Of a DNA stretch of 5,691 bases, positions 1-5,691 are shown piece by piece. The DNA comes from Candidatus Bathyarchaeota archaeon (GTDB lineage: Archaea > Thermoproteota > Bathyarchaeia > Bathyarchaeales > B26-1), in assembly GCA_003662645.1 (NCBI GenBank), contig QMYL01000076.1, positions 1 to 5,691 on the forward strand, read 5' to 3'. Numbering within the stretch: position 1 is the first letter of the stretch; each line of letters starts with the position of its first letter. The position numbers were made by a program, and so were the translations under genes. The notes below the pieces were generated by a model that was given only the letters and a program-made list of their open reading frames with translations, had not been told where the DNA came from and made no database searches.

Positions 1-711
1 AAGGAGTACCTTCCGGCTAGGATAGGTGGCATAATGGACTCCCCCTTCTTTGTGATAAGGTGTATTAATCCGCAGGAGGTTCAGAGGCAGGCCCACGACT
101 TCGATGTTGCCGCCAGATATCCGTTAGCTTTCTATGAGAGTACGCTGATGAAGTCCTCGCCAAGGGAGGTCAGCCATCTGATAGACTTGGTTAAGTATAG
201 GTTTGGCTCTGAGGCGCAGTATCAAGGTTTCAGCTACACAATTCCGGTCTCAAATATAAATTCAGGTAACCGGGAGAGCGTCTATAAAACCCTTAAGAGG
301 ATGACCGATAAGTTGGATGCCCAGCTTAAGTTGGCTGAGAAGATAAAGGCGGTTGATGCCCAACAGGTTGCGCAGATAGTTCTCAATACGCATTTCATCC
401 GTGATATAGCCGGGAATCTGAGGGCCTTCGCAACCCAGAGCTTCAGGTGTAAGACCTGTAATAAGCGTTATAGGAGGATGCCGCTTAAGGGTAGGTGCCT
501 CCAATGTGGGGGTGAGGTGACTCTAACGGTCTATAGAGGTGGGATAGAGAAGTACCTAAAGGACGCCCGTTGGCTGATAGAGAAATATAAGCTCCCAAAC
601 TATTACATACAGAGGCTCTCACTGATCGAGGATGAGATAAATTCCCTATTCGGTGGGGATAGGGAGGGTATAAAGCAGAGGAGCCTAGCCGACTTCATCT
701 CGAGACATTAG
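1..711 (+). CDS. polC: DNA polymerase D large subunit (DP2), C-terminal part; 5' end outside window
   Basis: This is the last 236 residues of the catalytic large subunit of the replicative archaeal polymerase PolD. The frame is open from base 1, so the gene starts upstream; the first ATG in the window (34) is internal. The opening residues (LPARIGGIMDSPFF) and HDFDVAARYPLAFYEST (from about residue 32) match the DP2 C-terminal region as I know it from Pyrococcus. A zinc-finger-like Cys set follows at C150/C153 and C166/C169, inside the conserved stretch FRCKTCNKRYRRMPLKGRC. The extreme C-terminus carries QRSLADFI (Q226, L229, F232, I233), which fits a PCNA-interacting PIP box (Qxx-hydrophobic-xx-aromatic). 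The catalytic Asp centre would lie upstream. No intein is seen in this part. PolD is absent from Crenarchaeota, so the gene narrows the lineage. The gene ends with TAG at 709-711, and no clear T-rich terminator follows. Confidence 0.96.
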   Translation, partial: KEYLPARIGGIMDSPFFVIRCINPQEVQRQAHDFDVAARYPLAFYESTLMKSSPREVSHLIDLVKYRFGSEAQYQGFSYTIPVSNINSGNRESVYKTLKRMTDKLDAQLKLAEKIKAVDAQQVAQIVLNTHFIRDIAGNLRAFATQSFRCKTCNKRYRRMPLKGRCLQCGGEVTLTVYRGGIEKYLKDARWLIEKYKLPNYYIQRLSLIEDEINSLFGGDREGIKQRSLADFISRH

Positions 712-746
712 GAGACAGCTGATCAGTAACCAAATAATGAGGCGGC

Positions 747-951
747 TTAAACCAGTTGATAATTGACGCCCACGCAGAATTGGGTGAAGTCCCTCAGCGT
801 CCATGTTGTGAAGACGTCCTGAAGCCTGCCATCAAGCCCATTTTGGATACGTAGAACTTAACATAGTCCTCCAGATCGAACCTATCTTTACCAACCACGA
901 ATGTAGGAACCCCTCGAAGTCTAGGAGTCTTTCAAGGGTCACCAACACCAT
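747..951 (-). pseudogene. Small unknown gene broken by two 1-base losses (pseudogene or sequencing error)
   Basis: No intact frame is present, but three consecutive minus-strand frames join into one plausible protein. From ATG at 951 the reading is MVLVTLERLLDFEG; adding one G to the GGGG run at about 909-912 continues as VPTFVVGKDRFDLEDYVKFY and VSKMGL. Adding one G near 831-832 continues as DGRLQDVFTTWTLRDF and ends TQFCVGVNYQLV with TAA at 747-749. The repaired frame is exactly 68 codons plus stop, whereas the observed 205 nt is two short of a multiple of three. The ATG is preceded by an in-frame TAG, so 951 is the natural start. A TATA-like box 20-27 nt upstream would give a nearly leaderless transcript. 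I do not recognise the family; the repaired product is small, soluble-looking and rich in aromatic residues. Both lesions are single-G losses, one in a homopolymer, so read error is as possible as true decay. A chance join of frames cannot be excluded. Confidence 0.5.
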
Positions 952-970
952 CCTTATGTATATGGAAAAC

Positions 971-978
971 TAAATAAT
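971..978. promoter_or_regulatory. TATA-like box TAAATAAT, possibly shared by divergent genes
   Basis: The AT-only octamer TAAATAAT sits in the spacer between the minus-strand broken gene (start 951) and the plus-strand gene starting at 1011. Archaeal transcription usually begins about 25-27 nt from the box centre. That predicts a plus-strand start near 1000 (leader of about 10 nt) and a minus-strand start near 949 (leaderless at the ATG). The same octamer recurs at 2524-2531 upstream of the glycosyltransferase. Whether it works in both directions is inference. A further AT-rich tract at 985-1006 lies too close to the 1011 start codon to be its TATA box. Confidence 0.45.
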
Positions 979-1010
979 CCCCTTCGTTAATTAATTTAGT
1001 TTATTTGCGG

Positions 1011-1712
1011 ATGGATTACGCCTTGGGTAAGTTCGAGGATGACATAAACCTGGTCTTTGAGAGGTTGAGCGTCGGCTCAACGGAGAATGTAAGGGAGAAG
1101 TTGAGGGGGTTAAAGGATAGGCTAATCGAGCTCCACAGGAAGAATATGGTGAAGATAAACCATTCAGTTATGGAGCTCGTCTGCGCGAAGTACCTGATCC
1201 TAGCAAACTATGACGTTAAACTCGAGTGCCTCCTAGACGGGGTATCATGTGACATATACGCCGTTAAGGGTCTCGGAACCCTAATCGTCGAGGTTGAGAC
1301 AGGGTATGTCCCCCCAGAGCACGCCCTAGACCCACTCACGTACTCAAGGGCTAGGATAGCCAGCAAGATAACACGATACAGTGGATATGCCGATAAGTTC
1401 GGGTTAGCAGCTCCGCCCCATTACGTTATGCAGATCCATCCGGCCCTAACGAAGCCCCCAAGGTATAGGACCGAGGATGAGATAAGGGAGATAAAGGGGC
1501 TGTGTGACCTCTATTACAGTAATCCACCGGTCAGCTTAGAGGAGATAAGGAATGCACGCCTCCATGTGATCTACATCCTAGACGTGGATAGGGCAATCGT
1601 ATTGGAGACCGATCCGATAAGCTACATTGAGAAGGCAGCTGAGTGGAGCCTCTACGGGGCTGAGGAGTTAATCACACCCTTGAGGGTTGAGCGCCAACTG
1701 ACTGGTAAATGA
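1011..1712 (+). CDS. Conserved-looking archaeal protein, possibly PD-(D/E)XK nuclease-like fold
   Basis: This is a soluble protein of 233 aa with no signal peptide or membrane segment. I chose ATG 1011; an in-frame TTG at 1005 would add two residues. I cannot name the family. Residues 1-50 are a charged, probably helical region. After it the order resembles a restriction-endonuclease-like core: a helix with E55 (MELVCAKYL), a strand with D81 (VSCDIYAV), then LIVEVETGY with E94-x-E96 at the end of a hydrophobic strand. In PD-(D/E)XK enzymes that last motif is usually ExK or QxK, so ExE is a variant, or the protein may be inactive or unrelated. Next comes a conserved-looking block at 99-124 (YVPPEHALDP, then ARIASKITRYS), which would carry further functional residues. 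The C-terminal part (about 165-233) is helical with a short strand (LHVIYILDVD). There is no Shine-Dalgarno sequence, consistent with a short-leader transcript. The rhomboid gene follows after 85 bp on the same strand; a functional link is not established. Confidence 0.75.
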   Translation: MDYALGKFEDDINLVFERLSVGSTENVREKLRGLKDRLIELHRKNMVKINHSVMELVCAKYLILANYDVKLECLLDGVSCDIYAVKGLGTLIVEVETGYVPPEHALDPLTYSRARIASKITRYSGYADKFGLAAPPHYVMQIHPALTKPPRYRTEDEIREIKGLCDLYYSNPPVSLEEIRNARLHVIYILDVDRAIVLETDPISYIEKAAEWSLYGAEELITPLRVERQLTGK

Positions 1713-1742
1713 CGAATAACCCTTAATAAGTGGCCATTTTAA

Positions 1743-1776
1743 GGTAGGTTGATGTGGTGTGAACTTACCGAGGTAA
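1743..1776 (+). promoter_or_regulatory. Overlapping inverted repeats upstream of the rhomboid gene
   Basis: GGTAGGTT (1743-1750) pairs with AACTTACC (1762-1769) over eight positions, one of them a G-U wobble, around an 11-nt loop. The downstream arm is also half of a second, tight palindrome, TTACC-GA-GGTAA (1765-1776). The two structures are mutually exclusive, as in a switchable leader, or they could form an operator for a dimeric regulator. A separate 6-bp inverted repeat, CCTTAA (1721-1726) with TTAAGG (1739-1744), lies just upstream and includes TTAATAAG, a possible TATA box. Function is inferred from symmetry only; short palindromes also occur by chance. Confidence 0.3.
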
Positions 1777-1797
1777 ATCTCAAAGGAATGTTGGGGG

Positions 1798-2472
1798 ATG
1801 AGGAGGACAGTCGGGTTAATCATAGCCTGCGTCTTGGCCAGCATATTTTACTGGTATGCGAAGTCAGATGTTAGTATACTAAACCCCTACATAGACCGGG
1901 AGATGCTGGATACCTTACTGATCTTCAAGGGGGAGAACTTTATAAGGGGCTACGTATGGACGGTCCTAACCTCCATATTCATCCATGCGGGCCTAGGCCA
2001 CCTCGCCGGGAACATGGTCTTCCTATACGTCTTCGGCAAAGCCATAGAGGATGAACTCGGCTCGAGGAAGGTTCTGGCGGCCTTCTTTACCGGGGGGATC
2101 CTAACCTTCATCCTAAGCCTCCCATTCTACGGATTTAAGGTTATGATGCTCGGCGCCTCAGCTGCGATATTCACCTTAACAGCCGTAGTCATGTTGACCA
2201 AACCCCTAAAGTTCTCGTGGCTCTTCTTCATGCCCCTCGGCCTCGTGGCGATCCTGTACTTCTCCTATAACGTTGTGGCCACCCTATACCTTGAGGATGG
2301 AGGCATAGGTTACCTAGCCCATGTGATCGGTTTCCTAATCGGCTTCCCGATGGGTATAGTCTGGAGCCGCCGTAAGTGGTTCAGGAACCTCATAATAGCT
2401 ATGGCCTTACTTATCATATACTTCATCGTGATGTACTACCTAGGTGAGTTCTTCAATATACGCCTCTACTGA
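1798..2472 (+). CDS. Rhomboid family intramembrane serine protease
   Basis: This 224-aa polytopic membrane protein should cleave transmembrane substrates within the bilayer; the substrate is unknown. The rhomboid signatures are complete. Residues 54-72 read WTVLTSIFIHAGLGHLAGN, giving the conserved His63, His68 and Asn72 (HxxxN, oxyanion region). LGASAAIF contains the catalytic Ser121 in a GxSx motif. GYLAHVIGFLIG supplies catalytic His175. Predicted membrane helices lie near 5-20, 55-80, 92-111, 118-134, 140-162, 170-188 and 196-216, so this is a six-helix core plus one C-terminal helix. The sequence between helices 1 and 2 (about 22-52) would be the loop region before L1. The ATG at 1798 directly follows GGGGG, with AAAGG about 11 nt upstream; neither is an ideal ribosome-binding site. 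The repeats at 1743-1776 may control it. Specificity towards surface or signalling proteins cannot be read from the sequence. Confidence 0.93.
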   Translation: MRRTVGLIIACVLASIFYWYAKSDVSILNPYIDREMLDTLLIFKGENFIRGYVWTVLTSIFIHAGLGHLAGNMVFLYVFGKAIEDELGSRKVLAAFFTGGILTFILSLPFYGFKVMMLGASAAIFTLTAVVMLTKPLKFSWLFFMPLGLVAILYFSYNVVATLYLEDGGIGYLAHVIGFLIGFPMGIVWSRRKWFRNLIIAMALLIIYFIVMYYLGEFFNIRLY

Positions 2473-2523
2473 TAGGAGGAATCCCCATCTTTCCAAAATC
2501 GTTAAGAAGATCACGGATAATCA

Positions 2524-2531
2524 TAAATAAT
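2524..2531 (+). promoter_or_regulatory. TATA-like promoter element for the glycosyltransferase gene
   Basis: TAAATAAT, identical to the octamer at 971-978, stands 67 bp before the glycosyltransferase ATG. A start of transcription near 2553 would leave a leader of about 45 nt. The remaining spacer (2473-2597) shows no gene. A short T-containing stretch after the rhomboid stop (ATCTTTCC) is too weak to call a terminator. The box suggests the glycosyltransferase is transcribed separately from the rhomboid gene. Confidence 0.45.
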
Positions 2532-2597
2532 TGACCTAGAAAAGGTTGACATCGTTATTATGGTTCAGTCTCAAAACCGTTAAGGTATGACTGGGAT

Positions 2598-3794
2598 ATG
2601 AGGGTATACTTCGGGGTATGCGGGATAGGCCTCGGACACGCCGGGCGTTGCGTCCCGATAGCTAGAAGGCTTCAGGAGATGGGGGCCGAGGTCCTCTTCT
2701 CAACCTATAGGGACGCCGTAGACTACGTTCTCCAGGAGGGCTTTCCACTGGTAAAAGCCCCCTCAATGGGTTTCATGGTCAAACCCGACGGGACCGTGGA
2801 CTTCAGACAGACGGTTGTTAACCCGGGCCCCTTCTTCGCATCCTTCACACTGCTAAGGCAGGTTGAGGCTGAGATAGAGTTCATAAGGGCCTTCAAGCCC
2901 GATGTCGTGGTCTCAGACTCGAGGGTCTCACCGCTCTTAGCTGCAAAGATGCTCCACATACCAGACGTGTGCATACTGAACCAATTCCAGATAATAATCC
3001 CCAGAAGGAAGAAGTTCCTGAGGCTGGCGAAGTTGGTGGATACCGGGGCCCTAGCGATGATAGGTAAGATATGGACCAGCGGGGCCGCCCACCTGATGAT
3101 ACCCGACTTCCCGCCGCCATGCACCCTCTCAGCTGGAAACCTGAGGATCCCGAAGTCCTACCAGAAACGTGTCAAACTGATTGGGCCGATACTCCCAGTT
3201 CACCCGGACAGCCTGCCGAGTAAGGAGGAGATCAGGGAGAGGCTCGGCCTGGATAATGATCTCCCATTAATATTCATCCCGATAAGTGGACCCTTGAACG
3301 AGCGGATTTACCTGCTCGATGTATTAAGGAGGATCCTGAAGGAGTTTCCCGACGATTACCAAGTCGTTATGTCTTGTGGCGACCCGGATCCGTCACCTAA
3401 GCCGGTTAGGTTCAGGAGGGTCGCCATATATCCATGGGTTCCGAACAGGTTTGAGTACCTGAAGGCCTGTGACCTTGTAGTATCTAAAGCTGGCCATGGG
3501 ACGATAGCCCAGGCGATCTGTTACGGTAAGCCTATGATACTCATCCCAACGCCGAGCCACACCGAGCAATTAAATAACTCTAGGAGGGTTGCCGAGATGG
3601 GTATAGCCGAGGTTCTGGATCAGGAGACGTTGACGAAGGAGGTTCTGCTTGGTGCTATAGAGAGGATGCTCAATGATAGGGGGTACATCGAGGTTATGAG
3701 GGAGATACACCGGTTGATCTCCGGGTTGGATGGGTTAAAGACAGCGGTTGAGACTATAGTGGAGGTCGCCCAGAATAGGGAGCTCGGCGAGTGA
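2598..3794 (+). CDS. GT-B fold glycosyltransferase, MurG/GT1-like
   Basis: This 398-aa protein has the two-domain layout of nucleotide-sugar glycosyltransferases of the GT1/GT28 type, so it probably moves a sugar from an activated donor to an acceptor at the inner face of the membrane. The N-terminal domain opens with GVCGIGLGHAGR (residues 6-17), a glycine-rich loop with His14 typical of this fold, and contains KPDVVVSDSRVSP near 99-111. The C-terminal donor-binding domain (from about 205) has LPLIFIPISGPLNE, then SKAGHGTIAQAICYGKP (296-312) and IPTPSHTEQLNN (316-327), the usual diphosphate- and sugar-contact loop with His321, Glu323, Gln324 and Asn326. It recalls archaeal MJ1255-like proteins, but I cannot assign donor or acceptor. 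There is no signal peptide or clear transmembrane helix; the basic patch PRRKKFLRLAK (about 134-144) could touch lipid headgroups. ATG 2598 sits immediately before the first beta strand, so the start is secure. The gene converges on rlmE with a 14-bp gap. Confidence 0.88.
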   Translation: MRVYFGVCGIGLGHAGRCVPIARRLQEMGAEVLFSTYRDAVDYVLQEGFPLVKAPSMGFMVKPDGTVDFRQTVVNPGPFFASFTLLRQVEAEIEFIRAFKPDVVVSDSRVSPLLAAKMLHIPDVCILNQFQIIIPRRKKFLRLAKLVDTGALAMIGKIWTSGAAHLMIPDFPPPCTLSAGNLRIPKSYQKRVKLIGPILPVHPDSLPSKEEIRERLGLDNDLPLIFIPISGPLNERIYLLDVLRRILKEFPDDYQVVMSCGDPDPSPKPVRFRRVAIYPWVPNRFEYLKACDLVVSKAGHGTIAQAICYGKPMILIPTPSHTEQLNNSRRVAEMGIAEVLDQETLTKEVLLGAIERMLNDRGYIEVMREIHRLISGLDGLKTAVETIVEVAQNRELGE

Positions 3795-3803
3795 TGGGTG
3801 TCG

Positions 3804-3808
3804 TTTTT
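3804..3808 (+). terminator. T5 tract in the convergent gap, possible terminator of the glycosyltransferase gene
   Basis: Five T residues on the plus strand lie 10 bp after the glycosyltransferase TGA (3792-3794) and directly before the end of the minus-strand rlmE (stop complement at 3809-3811). Archaeal RNA polymerase terminates at T-runs without needing a hairpin, and none is seen here. Five T is near the lower limit for efficient termination. Confidence 0.4.
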
Positions 3809-4417
3809 CTAGCCGGACCGCGGCGTCTTCCCTATATAATTCAGCCCCAGAACATATATCTCGGCGCTCTCAGGTTTGCTTGCCCCAGGCTTTATCAACC
3901 TAACCTCAGAGAAATGCTCCCTAACCGTCCTTAGGAATCCCCTCAGCATATCGCCTTGGAAAACCTTGACGAAGAAGTTTCCACCCCTCCTCAGGATGGA
4001 GGTTGCGATCTCTAGGGAGCGTTCTGCCAGCTCCATCTGGCGTGCGTGGTCGAGCTCCCAAACTCCCGAGATATTCGGCGATAGGTCTGAGATTAAGACA
4101 TCGGCTGGTCTTGGTAGTAGGGCGCTTATCCTCCCCACTATATCCGGCTCCCTGACATCGCCCACGATTGTGTGGATGTTCTCCTCCTCGAAGGGCTCTA
4201 TCTCCCTCAAGTCCACTCCAAGTATGAATCCACCCTCACCAACAACCTTCCTAGCCGCCTGCAGCCACCCTCCAGGTGCAGCCCCTAAATCGACGACGAC
4301 GTCGTCGGGTTTTATGAAGTTATATCTCTTCACGGCTTGGAGGAGTTTGTAGGCTGCACGTGAACGGTATCTTTCCTTCTTAGCCTTCTTGTAGTAGTAG
4401 TCCCTCTTCCTCCTCAT
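3809..4417 (-). CDS. rlmE: RlmE/FtsJ-type ribosomal RNA 2'-O-methyltransferase
   Basis: This SAM-dependent ribose methylase of the RrmJ/RlmE family probably acts on 23S rRNA (the uridine equivalent to E. coli U2552); tRNA 2'-O-methylation, as by the related Trm7, is the alternative. With the start at ATG 4417 it is 202 aa, the family's usual size. The K-D-K-E catalytic tetrad is visible: K24 in YRSRAAYKLLQ, D111 in SDLSPNISG, K151 in FFVKVFQGD and E186 in SAEIYVLG. The SAM loop is VDLGAAPGGW (42-51), with D69 (GVDLRE) as the likely ribose-binding acidic residue. A GTG at 4477 would add 20 residues and overlap the TFE-beta gene by 38 nt. I prefer 4417 because family members begin shortly before the basic KRDYYYKKAKKERYRSRAA segment. 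That start lies 22 nt after the TFE-beta stop and lacks a good Shine-Dalgarno, so translational coupling is likely. Basic N-terminal residues suit RNA binding. Confidence 0.93.
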   Translation of the reverse strand: MRRKRDYYYKKAKKERYRSRAAYKLLQAVKRYNFIKPDDVVVDLGAAPGGWLQAARKVVGEGGFILGVDLREIEPFEEENIHTIVGDVREPDIVGRISALLPRPADVLISDLSPNISGVWELDHARQMELAERSLEIATSILRRGGNFFVKVFQGDMLRGFLRTVREHFSEVRLIKPGASKPESAEIYVLGLNYIGKTPRSG

Positions 4418-4439
4418 CGCCCAGGATTTAGTCAAGTTC

Positions 4440-4823
4440 CTATTCACCGGGGTTGGGAGGATCAGCCTCCTCTTCACTGGCTGATTCGAGTATCCACTGG
4501 GTCAGTTTGTCACAGTTGTTCGGTGAGATTGTTCCCCTAGGTTCACACTTCGAGCTGTCGGGGCATGTTAGGCATGGACATGAAAATATGGAGTCTATGG
4601 TTATCGGTTTTCTCTTTGAGTATAGTCGGTATGTCCACCTCCCCTTGTAGAGTTCACGTTCACGGTAGATTAAACCCTTACTCTCCAGCTTGATCGAGAT
4701 ACGGGAGCCCTCCCTACTGCTGGCGTTCATCTTCCTCCAAAGCTCAGACTGCAGAACACCGCGGCTTCCCATATTCATAATCAACTGGAGAGCCTTCTGT
4801 TCGAGATCGTTCCGTTTGGGCAT
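4440..4823 (-). CDS. Transcription factor E beta subunit (TFE-beta, RPC34/RPC39 homologue) with Fe-S cysteine motif
   Basis: This 127-aa protein matches archaeal TFE-beta, partner of TFE-alpha, which helps RNA polymerase open promoter DNA; it is the homologue of Pol III subunit RPC39/RPC34. Residues 5-70 form a winged helix (ALQLIMNMGSRGVLQSELWR, then ISIKLESKGLIYRE and a wing with RWTYRLYSK). The C-terminus carries C84-x2-C87-x5-C93-x10-C104, within CLTCPDSSKC and GTISPNNC followed by LTQWIL. As I recall it, human RPC39 has the same spacing and the same ISPxNC context, and these cysteines hold a 4Fe-4S cluster. C82 is an extra cysteine. An acidic tail (SASEEEAD) ends the protein. ATG 4823 is preferred: AGGAG ends 8 nt upstream, and a TATA-like box also fits it. 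GTG 4832 would add three residues but overlaps that AGGAG. It is first in an apparent operon with rlmE and divergent from kae1. At this size it is a one-winged-helix form, shorter than eukaryotic RPC39. Confidence 0.9.
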   Translation of the reverse strand: MPKRNDLEQKALQLIMNMGSRGVLQSELWRKMNASSREGSRISIKLESKGLIYRERELYKGRWTYRLYSKRKPITIDSIFSCPCLTCPDSSKCEPRGTISPNNCDKLTQWILESASEEEADPPNPGE

Positions 4824-4845
4824 AGGAAGCACTCCTAAACCTCAC

Positions 4846-4856
4846 ATATAATATTA
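4846..4856 (-). promoter_or_regulatory. TATA-like element for the TFE-beta/rlmE operon
   Basis: An unbroken 11-bp A/T tract (TAATATTATAT on the minus strand) is centred about 27 nt upstream of ATG 4823, the normal distance to an archaeal transcription start. It therefore predicts an almost leaderless mRNA. If so, the AGGAG at about 4832-4836 would not be transcribed and would be coincidental. If transcription starts further upstream, AGGAG would act as the ribosome-binding site. Confidence 0.5.
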
Positions 4857-4867
4857 GGAATCCAACA

Positions 4868-4876
4868 CATAAAAAT
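4868..4876 (+). promoter_or_regulatory. TATA-like element for kae1
   Basis: CATAAAAAT is centred about 61 bp before the kae1 ATG, predicting a transcription start near 4898 and a leader of roughly 35 nt. That leader contains GAGGGAG (4918-4924), a reasonable ribosome-binding site 8 nt before the ATG. The element lies only 11 bp from the oppositely oriented TFE-beta box, so pre-initiation complexes for the two directions could not easily assemble at once. Confidence 0.45.
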
Positions 4877-4896
4877 CTACGTTCCGAGAATATTAG

Positions 4897-5691
<795 letters not shown>

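Noticed and set aside
262..504. Minus-strand 80-codon frame inside polC
   Set aside because: It is antisense to the conserved DP2 C-terminal region.
719..726. Palindrome CTGATCAG after the polC stop
   Set aside because: It is only 8 bp with no spacer and no T-tract; it is expected by chance and too short to be a terminator hairpin.
712..1010. Possible mobile-element scar in the long spacer
   Set aside because: No terminal inverted repeats, target-site duplication or transposase-like residues were found; the broken small gene and a promoter account for the stretch.
2723..3124. Minus-strand open frames of 133 and 75 codons inside the glycosyltransferase gene
   Set aside because: Both are antisense to a clearly conserved coding region, and their translations are low in protein-like structure.
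3876..4352. Plus-strand open frame of 158 codons opposite rlmE
   Set aside because: It is antisense to a gene with a complete K-D-K-E tetrad and SAM motif, and its Ser/Pro-rich translation is typical of a shadow frame.

Overview
The window looks like chromosomal DNA from a thermophilic archaeon, probably a TACK-type lineage that keeps DNA polymerase D (Aigarchaeota, Bathyarchaeia or Korarchaeota are the kind of candidates; the sequence does not decide between them). Four things point there. There is a PolD large-subunit gene, which Crenarchaeota lack. There is a gene for TFE-beta, the RPC39-like basal transcription factor with an Fe-S motif. There is an archaeal-type Kae1. Genes are short-leader or nearly leaderless behind TATA-like boxes, with heavy AGG/AGA and ATA codon use.

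Layout, left to right: (1) the 3' end of polC (PolD large subunit, DP2) on the + strand; (2) a roughly 300-bp spacer holding what I read as a small minus-strand gene of 68 codons broken by two one-base losses, sharing a TATA-like element with the next gene; (3) a conserved-looking archaeal protein of 233 aa, possibly PD-(D/E)XK-like, not recognised further; (4) an 85-bp leader or spacer with overlapping inverted repeats, then a rhomboid intramembrane serine protease; (5) a MurG/GT1-like (GT-B) glycosyltransferase; (6) convergent to it, a minus-strand pair in which TFE-beta is followed by rlmE (FtsJ-type RNA 2'-O-methyltransferase); (7) divergent from TFE-beta, the first 253 codons of kae1, the t6A-synthesis subunit of KEOPS, running off the right edge.

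The genes fall into an information-processing set (PolD, TFE-beta, RlmE, Kae1) around a membrane/cell-surface set (rhomboid, glycosyltransferase). TFE-beta and rlmE are spaced like one operon, so a general transcription initiation factor and an RNA methylase would be made together. The kae1 promoter lies back-to-back with theirs, which would place transcription, rRNA modification and tRNA modification around one control region. No tRNA, rRNA, CRISPR array, insertion sequence or phage gene was seen. I did not find a clearly new defence or mobile system. The least explained items are the broken small gene, the nuclease-like unknown protein, the repeat-rich rhomboid leader and an altered nucleotide-site loop in Kae1.
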